A program made the position numbers and the translations under genes. Shown in pieces: positions 30,898 to 41,049 of a stretch of 64,000 nt of DNA. How positions within the stretch are numbered: position 1 is the stretch's first letter; the number at the start of each line of letters is the position of its first letter. The notes below the pieces were generated by a model. It saw only the letters and a program-made list of their open reading frames with translations. It did not search any database and was not told the DNA's origin. Location: IMG/VR virus record IMGVR_UViG_3300050343_000190, positions 1-64,000 of that record. One strand, written 5' to 3'. This DNA comes from a virus.

Positions 30898-33800
30898 ATG
30901 TCAGATCCCCAAATTCGTTTAAAAAGGTCAACGGTAGCTGGTAAAATTCCAACTACATCACAACTTGCTCTTGGTGAAATAGCTGCTGTAAATGCTTTTG
31001 ATGGAGAAATATTTTTAAAGCAAGATACAGCAGGAGTTGGAATTGCAACTCGCGTCATTAGAGTTGGCGCTGGAGGATCTTTAGGTAAAACTATTTTTGT
31101 ATGTAAAGAAGGTAATGATGATAATACTGGTCTAAATGAAAAGGATGCAAAACTAACAATCAAAAAAGCTGCTGCAGAGATAGCAGAAATTTTTGATACT
31201 GTTAAAGTTTATCCTGGTGTATATGTTGAAAATAATCCTATTTTACTCGATAAGAACGTATCAGTAGAAGGTTTAGAATTAAGAAACTGTATTGTTTCTC
31301 CAGGAAATGCAGATAAAGATTTATTTCATGTAAATGATGGATGTCATCTAACTGACCTTGGATTTACAGGTTCGATGGACGCAGGTTCTGCTGCAGTCGC
31401 GTTTAGACCACTTGAAAGCGTAGCATCTGATAGATATTTTGACGCAGCAAGACTTATTCGCGTCAACTCAGATTTTATTGCAAGAGAAGCAGTCGGATTC
31501 CTAACCAGTGGATATAGTGGATATGCTGGTGGCCACCTTGAACAAGATGGTGCAAATGCTCTTGAGGCTAACTTAGATTATATTGCTCAAGAAGCAGTTG
31601 GTTATATTACAAGTACTGACTATAAAAATCCAGCATTTGTTGTTACCGATGTTGGTGGTGCTGCAGATGATCCACAAAACTGTAGAGATGATATTAAAGA
31701 TATACTTAAATCAGTTGCATACGACTTAAAGTCTACTGGTAATTTACAATCAGTAGGAGCAGCATTATCATATTTCACAGGTGGAGCTCTTGCTCATGTA
31801 ACGGGAACAGATACAAATGGTTATAGTATTGCCGATGCTACTGTCGCTGCTATTGATCGCGCTGCTGGTATCTCAACATATGTAATCAACCAGAGACCAT
31901 GGGCTAGTGTTGGTGCTGGTGGTACTACAAATGTTACTGGATTTACTTACGATAAATTAACTGGTATTGCAACAGTCACTTCTGTTGGTCATGGTGTAAC
32001 AACTGGTGATATTGTTGAACTAGAAGGAATTGAATTTACCTGTCCTGGAGGCAGCGGAGTTACAACCAGTATTTTCCCAGATGGTTCAAACGGAGAATAC
32101 TTTACAGTAACAGAATATGTTGGAGTAAATACTTTCAAAACAAATGTTGGTATTTCTTCAATCTCACATGCATACGATACTGGTGGAACAGTAGAGAAGT
32201 ACGTTAATTATTCTACCAATAAAACTCAAGCAATTGATCCTACAAGAAGAAACAAGAGAATCTTATATGATAATTCAAATAATAAGATCGTTGTAGGAAC
32301 AGGATGGTGTACTGGTGTAGGTAATAGCATCAGTTATCTTACAGGAATTACATCAAGTGCTATTGGTGCTGGTTCTTCCTCTGGTGTTGTTGGAATTATT
32401 ACTGGTATCAATCTCGATACATTCCGTTGCTCAAGAGACGTAAGAGATATTCTCAAAGCAGTTTGCTACGATATTACAAGGGGTGGATCTACAAAAGTAG
32501 TTGCTGCTGGTAAGACCTACTTTGATGAGTCATTGGCTCAAATTGGTATTTCCTCCTTTGCTGCTGCTACTCTCAGTAAATCTCCATTTGATGAAGTAAC
32601 ACAAACAATCCGTGCAGTCGATTATGCACAAGATATTATTCGTTGCGTAATCAATAACACAACATGGGGTGGAGTTTCTATCGGATACACAACTCCAATT
32701 AGTGATATTGATTGGGATACTAATACTGGTCTTGCAACTGTTACAACCAGATTTAATCACGATCTATCTAAAGATGATGGTATTGAAGTTACTGGACTAG
32801 GATTTACATGTCTTCCAGGATCTCCTGGAGATGAAACTACAATTCTTACTGCAACTTATGATAGTGTTACTGGTATTACTACGTTTGAAACATCAACGAA
32901 TCATGAATTAAAGTCTGGTAATGGTATCATAGTTACTTCTACAACTGGTAGTGATTTCAATAATCTGATTGTAGATGATAGTATGTCCTCTACTACATTT
33001 ACAGCAAGAGTTGGAAATGGACTTGCAGCATCTGCGGGTTTAACTGGAACGATTAAGGTTCAGCGTTACTACACTCCAGAAGTAGGAATTAACTCTGCTG
33101 TTTACGATAGAATCACAGGATTTACTACAATTGGATTTACAGACAGTGGTTCTAGTAGTTCAGATAATGATCCGGCATATATTGATAATGATGGTAAAGT
33201 TCGTCTTGAGAATTTGGTATTCCAGTGCGACTCTGGTGGTGGTCTTTCGACTCAGTATTTCCCCTCAGGTGCTCTTGGATTTGACTTCCCAGTAGAAAAA
33301 GTTGGTGGAGACAGATATCAAGATTCTGCAAACTTAATCGCTGGTAACAAACTAGAAATCACAGATAAGGCTCTTGCGAATATTGCTATTCTTCATCCAG
33401 ATTTCTTCTATCCTGGAGATAATCAGATTACAACAACATCCAGATATAAGGATGCATATCGTCTAATCCAACAGAACAAAGGTGAAATTGTTGGTGCAGC
33501 ATATACAAATGCTCAAGTAACATATCCATCAATCGATTCTACTAAGTTCAGAAGAAATCTGAATTACCTAGTAGATGCTGTTTCTACAGATATCTTCACC
33601 GGTGGTAATAACTATACCGTTTCTGTTACTAACAAATACTTTGATAATGGAGGTTCTCTGATTGGAGAAGGTGATGATTCTATTGCAGGTGTGACTGAGG
33701 AAACAATTATTGCCTTCAATGAAGCAAAATCTTTAATGAAGCAGGCGATTGCTAATCAGTTATCAACAAAAGATACAACAGTTTCTGGTGGTTCTAGTTA

Positions 33801-35976
33801 CTTTGGTGATGGAAGTCCTGCTATTGGTAATAGCGAAACTTACTCTTGTAGTGATGTTCAAGCATCTATCGATACACTTGTAAGCATTTCTACAGAAGCA
33901 TTTGGTGTTGCTAACTTAAATGTTGTTAATGGTCTTACTATTAACTATGGTAACTTCCCTGCTGGTGAGTTTAAGTGTAGAAGAGATATTGCATATGTTG
34001 TTGATTCTATCATAGATGATTTAAGAACAGATGGCAATAAGAACATTAGAGAGACAACTAGAAAGTACTTTGATGCTACTGGGGCACCTATTAGTGGTGG
34101 ATTGATTGGAGAAGAATCTGAATCTGTAACAGGATTTACATCTATTGGAGAATATGCAAAACTTGCTATCAACAATCTCCTCAATTACAAAGATTACACA
34201 ATTACCGCAGATCCAGCTGTAGGAATTAATTCCTCTCCTTCTGGTTGTGCCGACATTCGTGCTTCTATTGATAGTCTTGTCGGTATCATAACCACTCATG
34301 TTGGTGCAGGAAATCTAAACAACTTCCCAACACTTTCTATCGCAAGTTCTATTACAGTTAATACTGGTATTTCAACATTAGATCATACTTACGTTGGTGG
34401 TGGTAGTGCTTTCGTTGGAATCACAACAACCGTATTCCCAGATGGAACATTTGGAAATATCTTTAACGTTGATACGATCGTTGGACCCACAACGTTTACT
34501 ACAAACTTTGGACCTAGTGATATTTCTCACACATATGCTACAAATACTGGTAACATCCTGAAGTTCCAACCATTTACTAAGAACTCTGGTTATGCTGGCG
34601 GACAAATCAAAGATGAGTCTATTCAATATGATCCTAGAGTTAATAGTAACACAAGCCCTGCTGGATGTAAGAACGTTCAGAGTGCTATCGATACTGTTAT
34701 TGGTATTGTTACCTCTATTGTTGGTGGTGGAATTACTGCAATTCAAGGTCCTGTAAATCCAACTGGTATTACCACAAGATTTGAAGGATTTGATGGTGTA
34801 GGTTACAACCCAGCAGAAGGTGAGGATGCCGATCTAAACTTTAGTCCTGGATGTGGACAGATCTTCAAAGGTCCATATGTAAGAAACTGTACAAACTTTA
34901 TCTTTGATAGCATCGGTCTGAAGATCGATGGATTTGCTGCAGAACCTGGAGATGAGGATGAAATTGGTGTTCAGGGTTCCATGTCGGTTGACTCTTACAC
35001 GCAGTACAACCAGAGAGGAATTGGTGTATCGATTACAAACGGATCTTATGCTCAGTTGGTGTCTATCTTCACAATTTGCTGCGACGAAGCAATCGTAACA
35101 TCAAGTGGTGGTCAGTGTGACTTGACTAACTCTAACTCTTCCTTCGGAAGAATTGGTCTTATCTCTAATGGAATTAGTGATGCTACAACTAAGTCTATCT
35201 ACAGACAGACAGGAAAGGTTGTTAATGCTGCATCCGCTAATGATATTACATTAGAAGTAAGTGGTCTTGGAACACAAAGACCTTATGATGGTCAGGTGTA
35301 TTATATCGATCAACTTTACTATTCATTAGCAGAAATTTCAATCACTAATGGTGGATCTGGATATAACATTCCAAACGATGCAATCGTTACAATTGAGTCT
35401 CCAACAGGACCAAATGGAATTTCTGCACAGGCAATTCCTACAGTTGAAAATGGAGCAGTAACAGCAGTTACTCTTATTAACACTGGTACTCAATATGAGA
35501 CAAGAACACCAAATGTAAGCATTGCAGCGCCTCCTGGAGGTGGTACACAAGCAACTGCGGAAGTAAGTAAGAGTGATCCTTTATATTATAAAGTTGGTGC
35601 TGCAACCTTCCCAAGAGCAGGTATTTCAACTATCACTGCTGTTGCTGGGTTAAATAATGATGTAGGTGCTGGAGCTACTGTTTATCTAAGTCGCCAGAGT
35701 TTACAAATTACATCTTCTCACTCGTTTGAATATGTTGGTGCAGGTAATGATATCTTCACCGCAAGGCCTGGTGTTGGTGGTGTAACCATCCAAGAAAACG
35801 AGGTTGTTAAAGAAGAAGGTGGTGAAGTTATTTTCACATCTACTGACCAGGCAGGTAACTTTAGAATTGGTGATGGTGTTACCATCAACCAAGCAACTGG
35901 AACGATTACAGGTAGAACATACCTTAAATCTCTATTCAACAACGTAACACCATTCATTCTAGCACTAGGAGATTAA
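30898..35976 (+). CDS. Giant fibre/baseplate-associated protein (1692 residues)
   Basis: An intact 5-kb frame. The N-terminus 'IRLKRSTVAGKIPTTSQLAL' followed by 'GEIAAVNAFDGEIFLK' is the fibre-docking motif of Mtd-like N-terminal domains. A beta-helix-like segment follows ('VKVYPGVYVENNPILLDKN', then 'CHLTDLGFTGSM', residues about 100-165) and resumes near residues 1310-1430 ('GPYVRNCTNFIFDSIG'), as in pectin-lyase-fold fibres. Between them several helical modules are inserted ('RYFDAARLIRVNSDFIAREA', 'CRDDIKDILKSVAYDLKS', 'CRRDIAYVVDSIIDDLRTDG') alternating with 'YDKLTGIATVTSVGHGVTTG' modules. The same two module types occur in the gp7-like protein at the left edge. A tail spike or host-polysaccharide role is possible but no catalytic residues are recognised. 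Confidence 0.75.
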   Translation: MSDPQIRLKRSTVAGKIPTTSQLALGEIAAVNAFDGEIFLKQDTAGVGIATRVIRVGAGGSLGKTIFVCKEGNDDNTGLNEKDAKLTIKKAAAEIAEIFDTVKVYPGVYVENNPILLDKNVSVEGLELRNCIVSPGNADKDLFHVNDGCHLTDLGFTGSMDAGSAAVAFRPLESVASDRYFDAARLIRVNSDFIAREAVGFLTSGYSGYAGGHLEQDGANALEANLDYIAQEAVGYITSTDYKNPAFVVTDVGGAADDPQNCRDDIKDILKSVAYDLKSTGNLQSVGAALSYFTGGALAHVTGTDTNGYSIADATVAAIDRAAGISTYVINQRPWASVGAGGTTNVTGFTYDKLTGIATVTSVGHGVTTGDIVELEGIEFTCPGGSGVTTSIFPDGSNGEYFTVTEYVGVNTFKTNVGISSISHAYDTGGTVEKYVNYSTNKTQAIDPTRRNKRILYDNSNNKIVVGTGWCTGVGNSISYLTGITSSAIGAGSSSGVVGIITGINLDTFRCSRDVRDILKAVCYDITRGGSTKVVAAGKTYFDESLAQIGISSFAAATLSKSPFDEVTQTIRAVDYAQDIIRCVINNTTWGGVSIGYTTPISDIDWDTNTGLATVTTRFNHDLSKDDGIEVTGLGFTCLPGSPGDETTILTATYDSVTGITTFETSTNHELKSGNGIIVTSTTGSDFNNLIVDDSMSSTTFTARVGNGLAASAGLTGTIKVQRYYTPEVGINSAVYDRITGFTTIGFTDSGSSSSDNDPAYIDNDGKVRLENLVFQCDSGGGLSTQYFPSGALGFDFPVEKVGGDRYQDSANLIAGNKLEITDKALANIAILHPDFFYPGDNQITTTSRYKDAYRLIQQNKGEIVGAAYTNAQVTYPSIDSTKFRRNLNYLVDAVSTDIFTGGNNYTVSVTNKYFDNGGSLIGEGDDSIAGVTEETIIAFNEAKSLMKQAIANQLSTKDTTVSGGSSYFGDGSPAIGNSETYSCSDVQASIDTLVSISTEAFGVANLNVVNGLTINYGNFPAGEFKCRRDIAYVVDSIIDDLRTDGNKNIRETTRKYFDATGAPISGGLIGEESESVTGFTSIGEYAKLAINNLLNYKDYTITADPAVGINSSPSGCADIRASIDSLVGIITTHVGAGNLNNFPTLSIASSITVNTGISTLDHTYVGGGSAFVGITTTVFPDGTFGNIFNVDTIVGPTTFTTNFGPSDISHTYATNTGNILKFQPFTKNSGYAGGQIKDESIQYDPRVNSNTSPAGCKNVQSAIDTVIGIVTSIVGGGITAIQGPVNPTGITTRFEGFDGVGYNPAEGEDADLNFSPGCGQIFKGPYVRNCTNFIFDSIGLKIDGFAAEPGDEDEIGVQGSMSVDSYTQYNQRGIGVSITNGSYAQLVSIFTICCDEAIVTSSGGQCDLTNSNSSFGRIGLISNGISDATTKSIYRQTGKVVNAASANDITLEVSGLGTQRPYDGQVYYIDQLYYSLAEISITNGGSGYNIPNDAIVTIESPTGPNGISAQAIPTVENGAVTAVTLINTGTQYETRTPNVSIAAPPGGGTQATAEVSKSDPLYYKVGAATFPRAGISTITAVAGLNNDVGAGATVYLSRQSLQITSSHSFEYVGAGNDIFTARPGVGGVTIQENEVVKEEGGEVIFTSTDQAGNFRIGDGVTINQATGTITGRTYLKSLFNNVTPFILALGD

Positions 35977-35980
35977 TTAA

Positions 35981-36326
35981 ATGGGCTGCTCAAATTGCGA
36001 TTAATAATTTTAGAACAATTACTAATACGCCCACAGTATCAGATGTTCAAATTTACACAGCACCAACAGGATATACCTCAGTATTCCTATTGGCTCAAGC
36101 AATCAATACTGGAACAGTAACTAGAAGAATTACTTTTAGTTACTATGATAGTACCGACACAACTACAACACCTATCGTCAATTCATTTCCTGTCCCCGCA
36201 GGAGATACGGTCAATCTTCTCCCTGGAAAATTAGTTCTAGAAACTGGAGATAAGATTGCTGTTTCTGTAGATGCAGGAACAGATATGAAATTTCTTTCAT
36301 CAATCCTGGAAACCTCTAACTTCTAA
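35981..36326 (+). CDS. Small structural protein after giant fibre (frameshift at start codon)
   Basis: The frame beginning 'AAQIAINNFRTITNTPTVSD' needs an ATG. The DNA reads ATGGG-CTGCTC, and removing one G from the GGG run at 35983-35985 places the ATG at 35981 in frame. The corrected 114-residue product is a small beta protein ('VQIYTAPTGYTSVFLLAQAI', 'SFPVPAGDTVNLLPGKLVLE', 'GTDMKFLSSILETSNF') resembling small cyanophage virion proteins. It starts five bases after the giant fibre stop. Confidence 0.65.
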
Positions 36327-36334
36327 TTTATAAA

Positions 36335-38527
36335 ATGGCTTAATTACGGTAAATTCCTATCTGGAAGAGAAAGATCTTTTGGAATCGGCATCACTGATTA
36401 CAGTGAGAATAGTAGAGTATTGGACGTTATTGGTAACGTTTCAATTGGTGGTAGTATCGGCATCGGATCAGATCATGGTACAGATAGAAACAATGATACT
36501 CCCACTGCTGATGTAGATACTGGAAACATCAGGATTCATAAAGAATTATTTTCTTATGATGGAACGATGGGTGATAACAATACCATCTTAACATCTTTAG
36601 GTGGAACTTCTGTAACTTGGAAAACTCTTGAAGGTATTCAAGATCTTGGTATCACTATCAGAGATGAAGGTGTTCAGGTAGGTTCTAGTAATAGTATACG
36701 AGATATAAATTTTGTTGGTAATTTAATAAGCGCAGTTGCTTCTGGTGCTGCTGCTACTATTACGGTTACTGATGTTGCTCCTGGTGGTTCTGATGGACAA
36801 ATTCAATATAATGATGGAGGAATATTTGGTGGATCTGCAGATCTTATTTTCAATGATTCTACAGGTAGAATAGGAATCGCTTCTGCTACTCCTGATCGTA
36901 AGTTAAGCGTTGTTGGTGATGTTGGTGTTGCTGGATCTGGATTCTTTAATAGAGCATATGCTAGTGTAGATACACTAACACCCCTGTTAGACCAGGAACT
37001 TGCCACAAAAGCCTATGTGGACAACTTTGCAACTGCTGGTCTTGTGGTTCAGAAAGCTGTATCTGTAGCAACGACAGAAGCACTTGTAGCATATTATGAT
37101 AACGTAGATACATCACCTAATGGTGTCGGTGGTATCTTATTTGCACAAGTAAATCAAAATATTACTACAGCAGGTGTTGGTGGAACGGGTCTTATTGATA
37201 GATTCTTAGATTTAACAGTTTCTGATCGTGTTCTTGTAAAAGATCAAGGTAAACTTGGAGTAGGAAATACATTTGAAAATGGATATTATACCGTTACTAG
37301 AGTAGGAAGTGGATCAACATCATGGCAGTTAACTCGTTCTGTTGACTTTGACCAACAAAGTGAAATTGCATCAGGTGCGTTCTCGTTCGTTCTGAACGGT
37401 GAGGAGAATGCTGGTGGTGGTTTCGTGTTGATCACTAAAGAACCAGTTTCTATTGGTGTTAGCGCACTGGAATTTACCCAGTTCTCTAGTCCTGGTGAAC
37501 TACAGGCTGGTAAAGGTTTGTTGAAAACTGGTAACAGATTTGATGTTATAACTTTAGATGCTAGTGCGATTGTTGTTAATGATGATGATATTAATCTCGC
37601 TCAGGTAACAACAACTTATGATGATAGAACTGATAGAGATGATAGATTTATTACTGATGTACAAATTGATGAATACGGTAGAGTAACTGGTATCGTTACT
37701 ACAAATACGGTTTCTCTAGCATCTTCAACTCCAACTACTTATGGTGTTGCTTCTTTCTTCGGAGAGCATTTTGAGATAGATTTCAACTCCACTTCAGGTC
37801 ATGTTGGTCTTGCAAGTAACTTCACTGGTCCAGTTATGGCCATTGATGGGACGGCGCTAATCAGGTTGCAGTTACTAGAAATGAAGGAAGAGTTATCGTT
37901 GGTCTCCCAGCAGCTATAACTGTTTCTGGTAATGTAACTAGTACTAGTGGACAATTTATAGGAGATGGTTCTCAATTAACAGGAATTATTTCTGGTGTTG
38001 AAGTTCAAAAAGATGATGTACAATCAGTTGCAGCAGCAACAGTACTAAATTTTGAAGGAACTGCAATTACTAGTATCGTTTCTGAATCTGCTGGATCTAA
38101 AGCAACTGTTACTATTGATGCTGTAGATATTAATGCTATTGGTTCTGCAAACCAAGTGTTATTTAAGAATGGTTCTAACGTTGCAACAACATCGGCAAAC
38201 TTACAATTTAATGGAACTAACTTAACTTGTGCTGGTACAGTTACTGCAAACTCTGACGAAAGACTTAAGAAGAATATTGAAACTATCAGTGATGCACTTC
38301 CTAAAGTAACAAGTCTACGTGGTGTTGAATATGATCATAAAAACACTGGAGACCATTGCTTAGGTTTGATTGCACAAGAAGTTGAGAAGATTGTGCCAGA
38401 TGTTGTCTACGAAGACGTTGAGGGTATTAAGTCTATTGCATATCAAAATATGGTTGCTCTTTTGGTTGAAGCCGTTAAAGATCAGCAGAAACAGATTGAC
38501 GAACTAAAGTCTCTACTAAATAACTAA
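36335..38527 (+). CDS. Tail fibre with C-terminal S74 chaperone domain (two frameshifts)
   Basis: The ATG at 36335 is followed after two codons by a frame change into 'NYGKFLSGRERSFGIGITD'. The body reads to about 37850, where a second break leads into 'VTRNEGRVIVGLPAAI' and on to the end, giving about 730 residues. Domains in order are a beta fibre stem, 'GSDGQIQYNDGGIFGGSADL' (about 36790), 'LDQELATKAYVDNFATAGLV' (about 36990), a 'RVLVKDQ..GNTFENGYYTV' domain (about 37230-37320) common in phage tail proteins, and an S74 chaperone from 'NSDERLKKNIE' (about 38250) through 'CLGLIAQEVEKIVPDVV' to the coiled-coil tail 'KDQQKQIDELKSLLN'. Self-cleavage before the Ser-Asp and trimer assembly are expected. 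Confidence 0.82.
38516..38522 (+). promoter_or_regulatory. Late promoter CTAAATA
   Basis: CTAAATA lies inside the last codons of the S74 fibre, 22 bases before the ATG at 38545, the first gene of the terminase-capsid cluster. Confidence 0.5.
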
Positions 38528-38544
38528 AAAGAGTCTTTTCAATA

Positions 38545-39147
38545 ATGTCTAATATTGATGAAGCAACAAGAATACCTTCAAAGGTCGGCAACCTTATGAT
38601 GGTTGTTGTGACTTGGAAAGGAAGAACATATGTTTTAAAAATGTTCTTCCCTCAAGCAAAACTTCCTTCAAGAAAAGAAGTTGAAGCACAAATGCAAGGA
38701 ATTTATCCTGGATCTAAAGTAAAATATACATCTGTTTCTGAGAAAGAACCTGGTGAAACCTTCTTATATGCAGAAGAGATTGAGATTGAAGAGAAAGCAA
38801 AGGATTGTTGGGACACCCACAAGAAAGTGGGTATGAAAATGAAAGGTGGTAAATTAGTAAATGATTGCCGTCCAAAGAATGAAGAAACGGAAGTTTCGGA
38901 AGGTGCTGCATGGACTAAGAAGTCTGGTAAAAATAAAGAAGGTGGTCTCAATGAAAAAGGACGTAAGTCTTATGAAGCAGAAAATCCTGGTAGTGATCTG
39001 AAAGCACCATCTAAAAAGAAAGGTAATAAAAGAAGAGCATCATTCTGTGCAAGAATGAAAGGTATGAAGAAGAAATTAACCTCTGCTAAAACTGCTAGAG
39101 ATCCCGATAGCAGAATTAATAAAAGTTTGAGAGCTTGGAATTGTTGA
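38545..39147 (+). CDS. Basic conserved marine phage protein (DUF6321-like C-terminus)
   Basis: A 200-residue protein with two parts. The N-terminal 85 residues ('NLMMVVVTWKGRTYVLKMFF') are beta-rich. The C-terminal half is Lys/Arg-rich with 'AAWTKKSGKNKEGGLNEKGR', 'GNKRRASFCARMKGMKKKL' and 'SRINKSLRAWNC', a conserved pattern of small phage proteins that I associate with DUF6321. It also has 'KDCWDTHKKVGMKMKGGK', a pattern partly shared with the protein at 58537-59063 ('KCWKGYTKKGMKTMFGKR'). It lies just upstream of gp17. Function unknown; nucleic-acid binding is possible given the charge. Confidence 0.65.
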   Translation: MSNIDEATRIPSKVGNLMMVVVTWKGRTYVLKMFFPQAKLPSRKEVEAQMQGIYPGSKVKYTSVSEKEPGETFLYAEEIEIEEKAKDCWDTHKKVGMKMKGGKLVNDCRPKNEETEVSEGAAWTKKSGKNKEGGLNEKGRKSYEAENPGSDLKAPSKKKGNKRRASFCARMKGMKKKLTSAKTARDPDSRINKSLRAWNC

Positions 39148-39154
39148 TTGATTT

Positions 39155-40807
39155 ATGAGTGAAATTTATCTTGGTAATCCAAATCTAAAAAAAGCAAATA
39201 CTAAAATAGAATTTACAGAGGAACAAATTCTTGAGTTCCTCAAATGTAAAGAAGATCCAGTATATTTTGCTAAAAATTATGTGCAAATTGTCTCTCTTGA
39301 TAAGGGTCTAGTTCCTTTTGAGATGTATCCATTTCAGGAAAAACTGGTAAACAATTTTCATGAAAACAGATTCAATATTTGTAAGATGCCTCGTCAGACT
39401 GGTAAGTCTACGACTGTGGTATCTTATCTTCTTCACTACGCAGTCTTTAACGATAGTGTTAATATTGGTATCCTTGCTAACAAGGCAGCAACCGCCAGGG
39501 AACTGTTAGGTAGATTACAAACTGCATATGAAAACCTGCCCAAGTGGATGCAACAGGGTATAATAGCATGGAATAAAGGATCTTTGGAGTTAGAAAATGG
39601 GAGTAAAATACTGGCAGCTCTTCTACGTCTGCAAGTGCTGTCCGAGGTATGTCTTTTAACATCCTCTTTCTCGATGAGTTCGCATTTGTCCCAAATCACA
39701 TTGCTGACTCGTTCTTTGCCTCTGTTTATCCTACTATTACTTCTGGTAAAAGTACCAAAGTAATTATCGTGTCTACACCACATGGTATGAATCATTTCTA
39801 CCGAATGTGGCATGATGCAGAAAGAAGTAAAAATGATTACATTCCCACAGACGTTCATTGGTCGGAAGTTCCTGGACGTGATGCAAAGTGGAAACAACAA
39901 ACTATTGCTAACACATCAGAGCAGCAGTTCAAGGTTGAGTTTGAATGTGAGTTTTTAGGATCTATCGATACATTGATAGCTCCGAGTAAATTGCGATCAA
40001 TGGCTTTATGATACTCCTCTAAGGCAAAGTGCAGGATTGGATATTTACGAACTACCAAAAGAAGGGCATGATTATATTGTTACAGTAGACGTTGCTAGAG
40101 GTGTTAGTGAAGATTACTCAGCATTTGTGGTTGTAGATATTACAGAGTTTCCCCATAAGATAGTTTCAAAATATAAGAATAATACAATCAAACCTATGTT
40201 GTTTCCAAATATAATATGGGAAATAGCAAGAAATTATAATCAAGCATATATTTTATGTGAGGTAAATGATATTGGCGATCAAGTAGCATCATTACTTCAC
40301 TATGATCTTGAGTATCAAAACGTTCTTATGTGTTCAATGAGAGGACGTGCTGGACAAATTGTTGGTCAAGGATTCAGTGGAAAGAAGACTCAATTGGGAG
40401 TCAAAATGTCTAAGACTGTTAAGAAAGTAGGGTCTCTCAATCTTAAAGCATTAATCGAAGAGGATAAATTAATATTTAATGACTATGATATCATATCAGA
40501 ATTAACTACATTTATTTCAAAGCACAATTCTTTTGAAGCAGAAGAGGGTTGTAATGATGACCTTGCGATGTGTCTTGTGATTTATGCATGGTTGGTTCTT
40601 CAAGATTACTTTAAAGAACTAACCGATCAAGATGTTAGAAAGAGAATTTATGAAGAACAGAAAAATCAAATAGAACAGGATATGGCTCCTTTTGGATTTA
40701 TTGATGATGGATTAGATAACTCCACTTTTATAGATGCTGAAGGAGATAGATGGTCTAATGCGACTAGTGAATATGGTGATATGTCGTATATGTGGGATTA
40801 TCAGTGA
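39155..40807 (+). CDS. gp17: Terminase large subunit gp17 (two frameshifts)
   Basis: DNA packaging motor ATPase and nuclease. Three frames (39155 to about 39620, about 39620-40005, about 40015-40807) join into about 550 residues (T4: 610). The ATPase part has the Walker A variant 'CKMPRQTGKSTTVV' (about 39385), Walker B 'NILFLDEFAFVPN' (about 39660) and a coupling motif 'VSTPHGMNHFYRMW'. The nuclease part has 'YIVTVDVARGVSEDYSAF' with the first catalytic Asp (about 40085), 'ILCEVNDIGDQVASLL' with the Glu, and 'CNDDLAMCLVIYAW' with the C-terminal Asp. Breaks lie in otherwise conserved sequence and look like base-calling errors. Confidence 0.93.
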
Positions 40808-41049
40808 TTAGATTGTTAAAATTATTGAGTAATGTAGTTGATCCTAATTGGTGGGCGGAAGTAGTTGGTAAAAAATTTGGTTTATATGATTGGGCTAGCA
40901 AACCAAATAAATTTAAAGAATGGAAATTAAAACAACCATTATGGAAACAACTTTTCATTGAAGTCTTGATGCTTACGCTTTTAGCGTTAGCATTTGAACC
41001 AGTATTAAATATGTTAGGATATTCGATGCTCCCTTGGAGATGGTTCTAA
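40804..41049 (+). CDS. Small membrane-associated protein between gp17 and gp18
   Basis: About 81 residues, probably starting at GTG 40804 on the GTGA overlap with the gp17 stop; an in-frame upstream GTG at 40792 is possible. It contains 'LLKLLSNVVDPNWWAEVVGK' and one hydrophobic helix 'LFIEVLMLTLLALAFEPVL'. Small proteins of this type lie between gp17 and gp18 in cyanophages as I remember them. Function unknown. Confidence 0.6.
   Translation: MIRLLKLLSNVVDPNWWAEVVGKKFGLYDWASKPNKFKEWKLKQPLWKQLFIEVLMLTLLALAFEPVLNMLGYSMLPWRWF

Noticed and set aside
39436-39900. - strand frame of 154 residues within gp17
   Set aside because: It lies entirely opposite the conserved Walker B region of the terminase and matches nothing; chance frame.
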